A stretch of DNA of 64,000 nt from Streptococcus sp. 596553 (GCF_900411395.1 NZ_OXCQ01000007.1:44437-108436), one strand, 5' to 3'. Numbered from the stretch's first letter, positions 1 through 8,467 are shown. The notes: generated by a model from the sequence alone, not told the origin. Made by a program: numbers and translations.

Positions 1-1730
1 TCTGCTTTACCATCTTTGTTGCCATAGACATTGACTGTAGCGCTGTAAGTTTGAGTACCGTTTGCTCGGAACTGGTCAATGAGTTCTTGTTTTTCTTTAC
101 CAGCTACGTTTCCATCCAAGGATACTTGGTAGAAGTATTGACCTTTGGTCTTCACGTTTTCACCGAGTGGAGATAGGGCTGGGTTTTTAGCGTCGCCGTT
201 ATCTGACCATGGAGCCTTGTCAGATGCTTTGAGCAAGAGACGAGTCAACATGCCATCACCTGCGAAGAGTTCATATGGAATTACTTGGTTTACACCGGCA
301 GTGAAAGGACCTTTTCCTTCAGCTTTTTCAAGATAAGCAGCAGGAACATCAATACTGTCTTTAACGTTATCTTTAACAGCTTTTTCGACAGTTTCTTTAG
401 CAACTAATCCATTGATGTTGATGTCTACATTTTTAGTAGCAACTAGATTAGTCAAGTCAGCTTTACCGTCTTTATTTCCGTAAACTTTAACAGTAGCTTT
501 ATAAGTTTGAGTACCATTAGCACGAAGCTGATCAATTAAATCTTGACCTTGTTTACCAACAGTATTGCCATTTAAGTCTACTTCATAGAAGTATTGACCT
601 TTTGTTTTCACATTTTCTCCTAATGGAGATAAAGCAGGATTTTTAGCTACACCATTATCAGACCAAGGAGCCTTATCAGAAGCTTTTAGTAATAGACGAG
701 TCAACATACCATCACCTGCGAATAGTTCATAAGGAATTACTTGGTTTACACCGGCAGTGAAAGGACCTTTTCCTTCAGCTTTTTCAAGATAAGCTGCTGG
801 AACATCGATACTGTCTTTAACGTTGTTTTCAACTGCAGAGTTAACATCGCTTCTTGTTACAAGACCGTTCAAGGTAATATTGACTTTACGTTCCTTGACA
901 ACCTTAGTCAAATCAGGTTGATCTCCGGCTGCTTCATAGACAGTCAGGGTAGCTTCATAGGTATTTGTACCATTAGTACGAAGTGTATCTAATAAATCCT
1001 GACCCTGCTTACCTGTGGTGTTACCATTCAAAGATACTTGATAGTAATACTTGTCATCAGGTAAATTTTTCACTGGTGGAATTTTCTCGTTTTGAGCGAC
1101 ACCGTTATCTGACCATGGAGCCTTGTCAGATGCTTTGAGCAAGAGACGAGTCAACATACCATCGCCTGCGAAAAGTTCATATTTAAGCGGTTTGTTTACA
1201 CCAGCCAAGAAAGGACCGGGAACTTTGGCTTGTTCTAGGTAGCCCGCTGGGACATCAATACTGTCTTTAACATCCTCATCGACAGCTTTTTCAATATCTG
1301 CTGGAGTTGCTTGTGTCCCTGCCACATCATCTGTATCTACAGCGTCTTTTAAGACATCTGTTAGCTCTGGATTTTCTTGAGCTTCTTCACCTTTTTCAAA
1401 AAGTGTATCCAGACGAGAAGGGCTTGTTTCCTCGCTCACTTCAGTTCCTTCTGTAGGTGTAGAAAGTGAGTTTGTATTTCCAGCAACGACCTCAGGTTTC
1501 ACTTCAGCAAGAACGGTGTCTCCCTGAGTTTCTGCTAAGTCACCCTCTTTCGTTACCGATTCCCCTTCAGGTAAGACTTGAGCAGGGGTCGGATTGAGCC
1601 CATCGGCACGTACAGAACTTGGTTGACCAACTAGGACAAAAAAGCCACTGGCTACAACAACTGAGGCAACACCGACACTAAGACGGCGGATAGACCAACG
1701 AGTATATCTTTGATTTGGATTGAATTTCAT
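1..1730 (-). CDS. pavB: PavB-like SSURE-repeat adhesin, 5' part (runs off the left edge)
   Basis: The reading frame starts at 1730 with an AAGGAG site just upstream and stays open to base 1, so only the N-terminal part (about 576 residues) is present. It begins with a YSIRK-type signal peptide (YTRWSIRRLSVGVASVVVAS) followed by an acidic linker to about residue 130. Then come tandem repeats of about 150 residues containing the motifs DSIDVPAAYLEKAEGKGPF, YELFAGDGMLTRLLLKASDK and APWSDNG. Two are complete and a third is cut by the edge. This repeat is the SSURE fibronectin/plasminogen-binding module of pneumococcal PavB (PfbB). Family knowledge predicts a sortase-anchored wall protein; the LPXTG end lies outside the window. 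Repeats 2 and 3 are very similar at DNA level, so the copy number may vary between strains. Confidence 0.88.
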   Translation of the reverse strand, partial: MKFNPNQRYTRWSIRRLSVGVASVVVASGFFVLVGQPSSVRADGLNPTPAQVLPEGESVTKEGDLAETQGDTVLAEVKPEVVAGNTNSLSTPTEGTEVSEETSPSRLDTLFEKGEEAQENPELTDVLKDAVDTDDVAGTQATPADIEKAVDEDVKDSIDVPAGYLEQAKVPGPFLAGVNKPLKYELFAGDGMLTRLLLKASDKAPWSDNGVAQNEKIPPVKNLPDDKYYYQVSLNGNTTGKQGQDLLDTLRTNGTNTYEATLTVYEAAGDQPDLTKVVKERKVNITLNGLVTRSDVNSAVENNVKDSIDVPAAYLEKAEGKGPFTAGVNQVIPYELFAGDGMLTRLLLKASDKAPWSDNGVAKNPALSPLGENVKTKGQYFYEVDLNGNTVGKQGQDLIDQLRANGTQTYKATVKVYGNKDGKADLTNLVATKNVDININGLVAKETVEKAVKDNVKDSIDVPAAYLEKAEGKGPFTAGVNQVIPYELFAGDGMLTRLLLKASDKAPWSDNGDAKNPALSPLGENVKTKGQYFYQVSLDGNVAGKEKQELIDQFRANGTQTYSATVNVYGNKDGKA

Positions 1731-1764
1731 AGGATTCTCCTTAGAGTTTTTCTTTATTTGATGA

Positions 1765-1800
1765 CTCTAGTATAATCTCCTAAAATTAAAAAGGACTAAG
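1765..1800 (-). promoter_or_regulatory. Probable promoter of the PavB-like gene
   Basis: A TATACT -10 hexamer lies about 40 bases upstream of the start at 1730, preceded by a very AT-rich stretch. No strong -35 is visible. This placement is inferred from sequence only. Confidence 0.4.
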
Positions 1801-1845
1801 AAAAAGTTAAAATTTTTCTTAAATCCCTCTTATAAAATACTTATA

Positions 1846-2862
1846 TCAATTAAATCCATAAACAGATTTGGTGATTTGATAGACAACATTGGACAGTTTG
1901 CGAGCTGGCAAGACAGAATGTTTGGTCAAACGGCTCAACATGGTTTTGCGAATAGCCTGAAAGACCTCTGGATTTTCCTGCTGAATATAGGTCCACAATT
2001 GGCGTTTTTTTGCCAGATGCTCCGCTGTTCCAGCTCGGTTGAGTAGGGCACTGGAAATCACCGTCGTAATCTCAATATGATTCAGCAAATATTCTCGCAT
2101 TTTGGGGTGGCTCACTTTGGATAAATCAAGCTGGTCTACCAAGAGTCGATTGACTTTCAGTTGCTGGTCAATGCGCTTAATCATCACTTGCTCATTGACA
2201 GACTGGTCCTCACGCCCAATCAAATAACGATAGAAATCGACAGGCAGATAGTACATGGTCTTGACCTGCTGAAGGGGGGTAAAAACAAAGAGATTATCGA
2301 CATAAAAGGTATGCTCAGGCAGTTGGAACTGGCTCGCTCGCAACAAATCTGTCCGATAAATCAGCGAGTGCATCATGATATACTGGCCCTTGGAGAAATT
2401 TCCGACCTGGTCCCAGCCAAAAATCTGCTGGACAGGCAAGACTGACTCATAACTCATACTCTTCTTACGAGACTGACCTTCCTTTTCATAGACAAAATTA
2501 GTCACAAAGGCATCAATTTCTTGCCCCTCGTTCTCTAGTTCCTGCAAGGTTTCAAGAATTTTCAAGTAGGCACGAGGATCCACCCAGTCGTCACTATCAA
2601 CTACTTTAAAATAACGCCCAGAAGCCTCTGCCAAGCCGCGATTGACCGCACCGCCATGGCCTTTATTTTCCTGATAGATGGCTCTAACGATGCTAGGATA
2701 CTTGCTGGCTAAACGCTCAGCTATTTCCTGAGTCTGGTCCTGAGACCCGTCATTGATAATCAAAATCTCAACTTGCTCACCACCAATCACTAGCGACTCC
2801 ACACAGTAATGAAGATAGGCTGCAGCATTATAGCTAGGAATGGCGATAGACAATAACTTCAT
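1846..2862 (-). CDS. Family 2 glycosyltransferase
   Basis: A 338-residue GT-A fold glycosyltransferase. It opens with the typical GT2 strand MKLLSIAIPSYNA, has the nucleotide-sugar segment IIINDGSQDQT around residue 35, the NKGHGGAVNRGL segment near residue 65, and the metal-binding motif VVDSDDW near residue 87. No membrane segment is apparent, so it is probably a peripheral cytoplasmic enzyme that adds a sugar to a cell-surface acceptor. The substrate cannot be read from the sequence. It lies directly downstream of the PavB-like gene on the same strand, with about 115 bases between them, as in pneumococcal genomes. Confidence 0.85.
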   Translation of the reverse strand: MKLLSIAIPSYNAAAYLHYCVESLVIGGEQVEILIINDGSQDQTQEIAERLASKYPSIVRAIYQENKGHGGAVNRGLAEASGRYFKVVDSDDWVDPRAYLKILETLQELENEGQEIDAFVTNFVYEKEGQSRKKSMSYESVLPVQQIFGWDQVGNFSKGQYIMMHSLIYRTDLLRASQFQLPEHTFYVDNLFVFTPLQQVKTMYYLPVDFYRYLIGREDQSVNEQVMIKRIDQQLKVNRLLVDQLDLSKVSHPKMREYLLNHIEITTVISSALLNRAGTAEHLAKKRQLWTYIQQENPEVFQAIRKTMLSRLTKHSVLPARKLSNVVYQITKSVYGFN

Positions 2863-2892
2863 AATCTGCTCCTTAGGGGACTGATTTTTTCT

Positions 2893-3007
2893 TATACTCT
2901 TCGAAAATTAAATTCAAACCGCGTCAACCCTATCTGCAACCTCAAAACACTGTTTTGAGCAGCCTGCGGCTAGTTTCCTAGTTTGATCTTTGATTTTCAT
3001 TGAGTAT
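2893..3007. repeat. BOX element
   Basis: The boxA end (TACTCTTCGAAAAT, TTCAAACCGCGTCAA), a boxB-like AAAACACTGTTTTGAG stem and the boxC end (CTTTGATTTTCATTGAGTAT) are all present between the glycosyltransferase and trkA. Confidence 0.9.
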
Positions 3008-3106
3008 TACTCTCTCTTGTCACTTCTTTCTATTTTACCATAAAGTCCAGCCTTTGAAGAACTTTTACTAGAATATAAGGCTTTTGTCTCTCTTTGCCAT
3101 CTTGGA

Positions 3107-3135
3107 CATCAAAAAAGAGGGGTGCTCCCTCTTTT
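3107..3135 (-). terminator. Terminator of the trkH-trkA operon
   Basis: On the minus strand AAAGAGGGAG pairs with CTCTTTTTTG, giving a short stem followed by T's immediately after the trkA stop codon. Confidence 0.75.
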
Positions 3136-3799
3136 ACGAATTCAATGCTGCTAGGGTATCCAAATACTGGTTGTTGATGACTGCCAAAATATAGGTATCT
3201 GCTTTCAAGAGGTCATCTGGTCCAAATTCAACATCCAATGGGGAATTTTCCTGCTCTCGGAAGCCCAAAATATTCAGATTGTATTTGCCACGGAGGTCTA
3301 ATTTATTCAGACTTTGACCTGCCCAAGACTGAGGGATTTTCATCTCCACAATAGAGACATTTTTATCCAACTGAAAGACATCAACACTATTATGGAAAAG
3401 AATGGTCTGTGCTAGGGACTGCCCCATTTCATACTCTGGCGAGATAACCGAATCAGCTCCAATCTTTTCTAGCACTTTCTTAGCTGTATGGCTTTTGACC
3501 TTAGCAATAACAGTCGGTACCCCCAAACTCTTACAGTGCATAACTGCAAGCACACTCGACTCCAGATTTTCACCTGTCGCGACTACAACGGTATCGCAGG
3601 TATCAATCCCTGCTGATCTCAATAATTCTTCATCTGTGATGTCACCAATCACTCCACGCGCCAAAACTGGCTCAAACTGATTGATGCGCTCTGCGTGGTC
3701 ATCAATAGCGATAATATTCATATCCTGCTTGGCTAGGGCAGCTAGGACACTACTCCCAAAAATTCCCAAGCCTAAAATTCCAATCGTACGATCTGACAT
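3134..3799 (-). CDS. trkA: TrkA/KtrA-type regulatory subunit of a potassium transporter
   Basis: A 221-residue RCK protein. An N-terminal Rossmann nucleotide-binding domain carries the motif GILGLGIFGSSV, with D/E residues at the end of the second strand (IIAIDDH). A C-terminal TrkA_C domain occupies roughly residues 135-221. Family role: it binds NAD(H) or ATP and gates the membrane pore protein TrkH/KtrB encoded just upstream. I chose MSDRTIG (3799) over the upstream ATG at 3820 because the longer form would reach into the end of trkH and the shorter form has the usual family N terminus. Confidence 0.9.
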   Translation of the reverse strand: MSDRTIGILGLGIFGSSVLAALAKQDMNIIAIDDHAERINQFEPVLARGVIGDITDEELLRSAGIDTCDTVVVATGENLESSVLAVMHCKSLGVPTVIAKVKSHTAKKVLEKIGADSVISPEYEMGQSLAQTILFHNSVDVFQLDKNVSIVEMKIPQSWAGQSLNKLDLRGKYNLNILGFREQENSPLDVEFGPDDLLKADTYILAVINNQYLDTLAALNS

Positions 3800-3812
3800 G
3801 CTCTTTCCTTTC

Positions 3813-5192
3813 TTAACCAATACTAATATCTGCTTTCATATAGTGAATCATATCTTTCTTTTCTGGATGGTAATCTGCTAGACTGACCAGCAGGGTCAAG
3901 GGACCAATTCGTCCGATAAACATGAGAACCATAATCACACTTAGAGCTAATTTCCCTAAATCTGGAGTTAAATTTGCCGTCACTCCGACTGTCCCAAGAG
4001 CAGAAATGGTTTCAAATATGAGGTGGATAAAGGGAGGATTTCCCTTGGCTGTGATCCCTAGTAAAATCAAGCCCAGCAAGAAGGTCATCAAAAAGATAAT
4101 AAAGACACTAAAGGATTTTTGAACGGTTCGTGGCGCAATCGTCCGTCGAGCGACATTGGCATGAGGTAAGCCTAGAAGCTCACTTCGTGCAAAAACCAAG
4201 AGGACAAAAAATGTGGTAATCTTGAGCCCCCCAGCTGTTCCTCCTGGAGCCCCACCTAGAAACATCTGCAAGATATAAATCAATAAGGTAACAGGACGAG
4301 CCATGCTGTAATCAATTGTCCCAAAGCCAGCCGTTCTCATGCTGACAGTTTGGAAAAAGCTGACCAAGACCTTATCTGCAACAGGGAGATTGCCAATCGT
4401 CCCTGCATTGTTCCATTCAAGAACGAGACTGCTCACCGTCCCAAAAGCTAGTAGCCCCACCGTTAGTAATAAAACCAGTTTGGTGTGAAAATGCAGGCGC
4501 CCTTTTTTCTTTTTCCCTATATGCGTAGCAAGGTCAAACCAGACCATAAATCCAAGACCACCTGTGATAATCAAGCCTGCGATGACCAGATTGACCAAGG
4601 GATCAGTCTGAAAAGCAATCAAGCTCGTACTTCCAAAATTATCAAAACCTGCATTACAGAAGGCGGATATAGCTAGAAAAATAGCACTAAAGAGACCGCG
4701 CCCCCAGCCAAGTTGAGGAACAAAACGAAAACTGAGGAATAGAGCTCCCAAACCCTCAACCAAAAAAGTCGTGAGAAAAATAGAATAGACAAACTTTCTC
4801 AAAGATCGAGTCTCTCCATAACTAAAACTATCCTGAATAGTTGCACGGCTACGAAGACTAAGCTTTTGCTTGCTCTGGATATAGAAAACCCCAATAAAGG
4901 TCATGAGCCCCAGACCACCAATCTGAATCAAGAACATACAAATGAGCTGACCCCAAATATTGTAGGTGGCAGCGACAGGCTGGGTAAAAAGACCTGTCAC
5001 ACAGACCATGGATACAGTTGTAAAGAGATGGTCGAAATAAGTCGCTCGTGAGCTTTCAACTTGGACAAAAGGCAAGCTCAAAAGAAGAGAGCCTAGTAAA
5101 ATAACCAAGGCGAAACTCAAAAAAATACGACGAGCTGGCGATAAACGAGATAAGCCTAGCTCTATTTTTTCCTTAGATAATTTAAATAACAT
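3813..5192 (-). CDS. trkH: TrkH/KtrB-type potassium uptake pore
   Basis: A 459-residue polytopic membrane protein with repeated M1-P-M2-like units. Glycine-rich filter-type motifs are visible, for example VSMVCVTGL near residue 65, AFCNAGFDNFG near 185, VSMRTAGFG near 290 and ISALGTVGVT near 395. The insert GGAPGGTAGGLKITTF near residue 315 is typical of the KtrB/TrkH family. It forms the K+ channel with the adjacent RCK subunit. The start is unusual: TGGTACAAT, an extended -10, ends only six bases upstream of the ATG, and no Shine-Dalgarno sequence precedes it (see findings). Confidence 0.9.
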   Translation of the reverse strand: MLFKLSKEKIELGLSRLSPARRIFLSFALVILLGSLLLSLPFVQVESSRATYFDHLFTTVSMVCVTGLFTQPVAATYNIWGQLICMFLIQIGGLGLMTFIGVFYIQSKQKLSLRSRATIQDSFSYGETRSLRKFVYSIFLTTFLVEGLGALFLSFRFVPQLGWGRGLFSAIFLAISAFCNAGFDNFGSTSLIAFQTDPLVNLVIAGLIITGGLGFMVWFDLATHIGKKKKGRLHFHTKLVLLLTVGLLAFGTVSSLVLEWNNAGTIGNLPVADKVLVSFFQTVSMRTAGFGTIDYSMARPVTLLIYILQMFLGGAPGGTAGGLKITTFFVLLVFARSELLGLPHANVARRTIAPRTVQKSFSVFIIFLMTFLLGLILLGITAKGNPPFIHLIFETISALGTVGVTANLTPDLGKLALSVIMVLMFIGRIGPLTLLVSLADYHPEKKDMIHYMKADISIG

Positions 5193-5198
5193 ACATCC

Positions 5199-5207
5199 AT
5201 TGTACCA
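5199..5207 (-). promoter_or_regulatory. Extended -10 promoter of trkH
   Basis: Minus-strand TGGTACAAT (TG-n-TACAAT) ends at 5199 and the trkH ATG begins at 5192. The expected transcription start therefore coincides with the start codon. Confidence 0.55.
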
Positions 5208-5225
5208 TAAAAAGTAGGAGAGGAG

Positions 5226-5990
5226 TTAGATCTGAAAGGCTATTTCAAGGCAGAGTTCTAGCGCCTTATCAAAAGCTTCCGAGCCCCAGTCACGACTATC
5301 GTACTGGTCCAAGTCAGCTAGGGAATCTGCTGTGAACAACAATTCTCCCCAGAGAACCCCACGCAGTTGGGCTACTGCCGCAAGCGCAGCACACTCCATC
5401 TCTACAACAGCACAGCCTTCTTCCTTACGATAAGCCACCTTTTCAGCCGTTTCTCGGTAAAAACCGTCTGTCGTCCAGGTCATGACTTCTTCATAAGGAA
5501 TCTCTCTGGCTTCCAAAACTTGCTCAATAGCTGCAATAGCCTCTGGCTGAATTTCCATATAACGAGAAGGTGCCACATAGTGATAACTAGCTCCTTCATC
5601 TCGCAGAGCGCGAACAGGGACTAGAAAGGCATTTTCTTCTATATCAGCCAGCACACCACAGGTACCAGTAGAGATAATCTGCTCCACACCATAGCCAATC
5701 AACCAATCCATAAACTGGGCCGCTGGAGCAGAACCCACGGGCGCCTGGGTCAGACAAATCTCCTCGCCCTTGTAGTTGATGACGTACACTGGATAGGTCT
5801 TGGTGGCAGAAACAAATTCACCGACACAGTTGGCCCCTACTTCCCTCGCATAGCGGTCAATCTCCTCACCTAAAAAAGCATAAACACACTTCTTGGGCAG
5901 GTGCAAGTCCAGCCCCTCGTGATTGGGCATGATAACCGCCTGAGAATTGTCATCAAACTCTAAAATGGGAATCGCATGTTTCTGAATCAT
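5226..5990 (-). CDS. Nucleoside phosphorylase family protein
   Basis: A 254-residue member of the PNP/UDP phosphorylase family. The segment GVEQIISTGTCGVL near residue 105 is the phosphate/ribose-binding strand, and VVEMECAALAAVAQ near residue 195 is the conserved E-M-E nucleoside-binding segment. DSLADLD near 225 corresponds to the catalytic Asp loop. The family cleaves nucleosides with phosphate to a base plus ribose-1-phosphate; the exact base is not readable. It lies downstream of no obvious partner and 34 bases beyond the trkH start. Confidence 0.82.
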   Translation of the reverse strand: MIQKHAIPILEFDDNSQAVIMPNHEGLDLHLPKKCVYAFLGEEIDRYAREVGANCVGEFVSATKTYPVYVINYKGEEICLTQAPVGSAPAAQFMDWLIGYGVEQIISTGTCGVLADIEENAFLVPVRALRDEGASYHYVAPSRYMEIQPEAIAAIEQVLEAREIPYEEVMTWTTDGFYRETAEKVAYRKEEGCAVVEMECAALAAVAQLRGVLWGELLFTADSLADLDQYDSRDWGSEAFDKALELCLEIAFQI

Positions 5991-6091
5991 AACCTACCTC
6001 CTCTAATTTTGTACTATTGTATCAAAAGCTGACTGAGTGTCAAGGAATAAGCTGATGAACTGAGGAGAGAAACAATACAATAACAATATTT

Positions 6092-6120
6092 TTGACAGAG
6101 ACTCTTTTTAATGGTACAAT
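6092..6120 (+). promoter_or_regulatory. Promoter of the antisense antitoxin RNA
   Basis: A perfect TTGACA (6092-6097), a 17-base spacer and TACAAT (6115-6120) preceded by TGG form a strong sigma-70 promoter on the plus strand. It points at the toxin transcript. Confidence 0.8.
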
Positions 6121-6126
6121 GGACTT

Positions 6127-6192
6127 GCTTAAAAGTTCGATGAAATAAGCACATAAGAAAACACCACCGGTTGCCGCCAGTGGTGTTTTTTT
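6127..6192 (+). ncRNA. RNAII-like antisense antitoxin of an Fst/par type I system
   Basis: A predicted RNA of about 66 nt runs from the promoter at 6092-6120 to the shared terminator at 6158-6192. It contains AAGTTCGATGAAA and CACATAAG, which occur again in the toxin leader and coding start at 6311-6333. In the pAD1 par system such direct repeats let RNAII pair with the toxin mRNA and block its translation. Size, repeat position and shared terminator all match that arrangement; the start site is inferred. Confidence 0.75.
6158..6192. terminator. Bidirectional terminator shared by toxin mRNA and antisense RNA
   Basis: AACACCACCGGTTGCCGCC pairs with AGTGGTGTTTTTTT. A run of T follows the stem on the plus strand, and on the minus strand the stem is followed by TTTTC. 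Convergent transcripts therefore share it. Confidence 0.85.
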
Positions 6193-6214
6193 GCGCTTGC
6201 TCAAGGCGCTCAGG

Positions 6215-6331
6215 CTATTTCTTTTTCTTGTCGCATTTGCTTGCTACAAATCGGATAAGCCACTCCGATAAGACATTCGCTAGTGTACCAGCAAGAATAG
6301 GTAGCAAGACAAGTTCGATGAAAACGCACAT
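6215..6331 (-). CDS. Fst-family type I toxin peptide
   Basis: A 38-residue peptide beginning MCVFIELVLLPILAGTLANV and ending in SKCDKKKK. It has one hydrophobic segment with an internal proline, the WL(I/D) motif at its end and a charged tail, the layout of Fst/Ldr toxins. A very strong ribosome site (GGAGGTGATC) lies seven bases upstream. The promoter (TGATACAAT) is at about 6376-6384 on the minus strand. Family knowledge: such peptides insert in the membrane and disrupt chromosome segregation and division unless silenced by the antisense RNA encoded convergently at 6127-6192. Confidence 0.8.
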   Translation of the reverse strand: MCVFIELVLLPILAGTLANVLSEWLIRFVASKCDKKKK

Positions 6332-6373
6332 AAGATCACCTCCTGCCTGCGCAGTCTAGTGTTTGCGACCTTA

Positions 6374-6386
6374 CTATTGTATCATC
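6374..6386 (-). promoter_or_regulatory. Promoter of the Fst-like toxin mRNA
   Basis: Minus-strand ATGATACAAT is an extended -10. It gives a toxin mRNA with a leader of about 35 nt. Confidence 0.55.
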
Positions 6387-6389
6387 TTT

Positions 6390-6656
6390 GACTGAAAATA
6401 AATAGAAAAATCATTGATATCATCTAGTCATCCACAAAAACTCTCTCCTACACTAATACTTCTTGTATCAAAAATCATCCCAATTACAAGATGCTTTGCA
6501 ATTGCTTAATGAAGCAGACTTGCTAAGATATAGAGTAGGTGAATGTGAATCGGGTAAAAATGTAGAAGAAGTTTTTATCTCCACTCCCTTTTTCTCCATT
6601 ATAGAAGAACAAGGGAATGACAGAAAAGAAACAACACCCGCTGTTCCTTTCTACTT
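6390..6656. other. Intergenic stretch without a convincing gene
   Basis: The plus strand holds an open fragment (about 6463-6660) reading LLNEADLLRYRVGECESGKN, but it has no ribosome site and runs into the antisense of the acetyltransferase. It may be a remnant. The acetyltransferase terminator lies at its right end. Confidence 0.4.
6620..6650 (-). terminator. Terminator after the acetyltransferase gene
   Basis: Minus-strand AAGGAACA, a short loop, TGTTGTTTCTTTTC forms a stem with a T-rich tail just after the stop codon. Confidence 0.6.
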
Positions 6657-7214
6657 CTATTTCACAGGTATCTCCTTAATCACGCGCGCAGGGTTGCCAC
6701 CTAATACAACATTGTCCCCAAAGGACTTGGTAATCACGGCCCCTGCTCCTGCGACGACATTATTTCCAAGTGTGACTCCAGGCAGTACAATGACGCCACC
6801 ACCAGCCCAGAAATTGTCTCCGATTGTGATAGGCTTACCGTACTCAATACCTGAATTGCGCTTATGTGGATCCAGCGGATGGAGGGGAGTCAAGAACTGA
6901 CAGTTGGGACCAATCATGGCATTGTCTCCAATACGAATCGGACAAACATCCAGCATGGTCAAGTTCCAATTAGAATAAAAATTTTTCCCTAGATGGATAT
7001 TGACTCCATAATCGACCACCAGGCGTGGATTGACATATAGATTTTGCCCAGTCGAGCCAAACCAAGCCTTAATGATTTCAGCTCCCTTTAAGGGGTCTTC
7101 TTCCTTGTTAAAGGTAGCCTGCTTTTGGCGAGAAGCCTGAGCCAAGGCCCGCAATTCTGGGTCCGATGGACGGTAAAACTCTCCTGCTATCATTTTCTGG
7201 TATTCACTGGTCAT
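6657..7214 (-). CDS. Maltose/galactoside-type O-acetyltransferase (left-handed beta helix)
   Basis: About 185 residues from MTSEYQKMIAG. An N-terminal maltose-acetyltransferase-type helix pair (SEYQKMIAGEFYRPSDPELRA) precedes a left-handed beta-helix with hexapeptide turns: NIHLGKNFYSNWNLTMLD, IRIGDNAMIGPNC, ITIGDNFWAGGGVIVLPGV and VVLGGNPARVIKE. The catalytic His sits in the PLHPLDP loop. Family knowledge: it transfers acetyl from acetyl-CoA to a sugar, probably for detoxification of non-metabolised sugars. The start at 7214 is preferred because AAGGAG lies upstream, while the longer form at 7244 begins inside a -10-like TATGAT. Confidence 0.85.
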   Translation of the reverse strand: MTSEYQKMIAGEFYRPSDPELRALAQASRQKQATFNKEEDPLKGAEIIKAWFGSTGQNLYVNPRLVVDYGVNIHLGKNFYSNWNLTMLDVCPIRIGDNAMIGPNCQFLTPLHPLDPHKRNSGIEYGKPITIGDNFWAGGGVIVLPGVTLGNNVVAGAGAVITKSFGDNVVLGGNPARVIKEIPVK

Positions 7215-7293
7215 TGCATTCTTCTCCTTATTCCCTACTATCATATCAAAATTTCTATATATCTGACTAGGATAAGGAGCACTTTCTACAATT

Positions 7294-7567
7294 TATACTC
7301 TTCAAACCGCGTCAACGTTGCTTTGCCGTATATATGTTACTGACTTCGTCAGTTCTATCTGCAACCTCAAAACGGTGTTTTGAGCTGACTTCGTCAGTTC
7401 TATCTGCAACCTCAAAACGGTGTTTTGAGCTGACTTCGTCAGTTCTATCTGCAACCTCAAAACGGTGTTTTGAGCTGACTTCGTCAGCCTTATCTACAAC
7501 CTCAAAACAGTGTTTTGAGCAGCCTGCGGCTAATTTCCTAGTTTGCTCTTTGATTTTCATTGAGTAT
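7294..7567. repeat. BOX element with four boxB modules
   Basis: A boxA end at 7294, four 45-bp boxB copies starting near 7341, 7386, 7431 and 7476 (core TGACTTCGTCAGTTCTATCT), and a boxC end CTTTGATTTTCATTGAGTAT. Two repeat-peptide ORFs in opposite directions over this region are artefacts of the 45-bp periodicity. Confidence 0.95.
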
Positions 7568-7590
7568 GAGATGCTGGTCTTTATCACATC

Positions 7591-8445
7591 CTATCTAGCT
7601 AAGCGGATACGGGTCACAATTCCATCTGGGTCTGTCACTTCTAACTGAGTTGATGTCAGCCACTTGATAGGCGCCTCAACTTCCTGTCCTCTTTCGGCAA
7701 TTGCTAGAAGTTCTTCTTTGCTTGCGACTTCAATGACATAGTAGGCCAAGCCGGGTAAACCTTGTTCACGTCTGGTTAGCCTTTTTCCTCCCCACTCGTT
7801 GACCGCTAAATGATGATGATAATCCCCAGACGCAATCCAACTAGCGCTAGGTATACTAAATTTATCCTCTAGTCCTAAAACCTTTTGATAAAACTGGCTT
7901 GCTACTTGACTATCCCTGACAGAAAGATGGATATGCCCCATGCGCGCAGTAGAGGCTATCTCAAAAGGTTCTACTTTACGTCCCATCTCATATATTTCTT
8001 GAGCAGATAAGGCTTCAGTCACTCCGACAATGCGCCCATCCTCACGAATATCCCAGTCCTCTACAGGCTTATCACGATAAATTTCAATTCCATTCCCTTC
8101 TAAATCTTCCAGATAGATTGCTTCACTGTAGCCATGATCCGCCCCACCGACTAGCTGAATTTGCAGCTCTGCTATATGCTTAAACAGATTTGCCAAATCC
8201 TCACGACTTGGTAAAAGGATAGCTAGATGATAGAGACCATAGTGATCTTGCACCTCCGCTAGCCTGTCTGTTTTCAGTAAATGAACCAAAGCCTTTCCAC
8301 CAGCTCCTAAAATACTTTCAGATTCTGTCTGAGAAAGGATTTCCAAGCCTAGAATCTGATGATAGAAGGCAGTCTGACTTGCCAAATCCTTAACATTTAA
8401 AACTGCCTCTGCCAAATAAATCTTACTATTGTATGCGTAGGTCAT
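7591..8445 (-). CDS. Two-domain glyoxalase / vicinal oxygen chelate protein (CatE-like)
   Basis: A 284-residue protein of two VOC modules. Module 1 (residues 8-130) has AVLNVKDLASQTAFYHQILGL and a conserved Glu in GNGIEIYRD. Module 2 (165-280) has GHIHLSVRDSQVASQFYQKV and the His strand YHHHLAVNEW. The length and pairing match the CatE/YfiE catechol-2,3-dioxygenase group, which binds a divalent metal with His/Glu side chains. The natural substrate is unknown. Its promoter is overlapped by a 23-bp palindrome (8468-8490), so it is likely controlled by a MarR-type or similar repressor. Confidence 0.85.
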   Translation of the reverse strand: MTYAYNSKIYLAEAVLNVKDLASQTAFYHQILGLEILSQTESESILGAGGKALVHLLKTDRLAEVQDHYGLYHLAILLPSREDLANLFKHIAELQIQLVGGADHGYSEAIYLEDLEGNGIEIYRDKPVEDWDIREDGRIVGVTEALSAQEIYEMGRKVEPFEIASTARMGHIHLSVRDSQVASQFYQKVLGLEDKFSIPSASWIASGDYHHHLAVNEWGGKRLTRREQGLPGLAYYVIEVASKEELLAIAERGQEVEAPIKWLTSTQLEVTDPDGIVTRIRLAR

Positions 8446-8467
8446 CTATTTCTCCTTTGTTCTTTTT

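Noticed and set aside
1800..1830. Possible CiaR box (TTTAAG-N5-type repeat) upstream of the PavB-like gene
   Set aside because: The second half has a mismatch and the distance to the -10 is too long for a typical CiaR site.
2272..2277. Run of six G in the glycosyltransferase gene
   Set aside because: Too short to argue for phase variation, and the frame is intact.
6463..6900. Plus-strand ORF of 145 residues
   Set aside because: Its second half is antisense to the acetyltransferase and it lacks a ribosome site; the first part may be a remnant only.
7312..7648. Two repeat-rich ORFs on opposite strands
   Set aside because: They are translations of the 45-bp boxB copies of a BOX element and have no ribosome sites.
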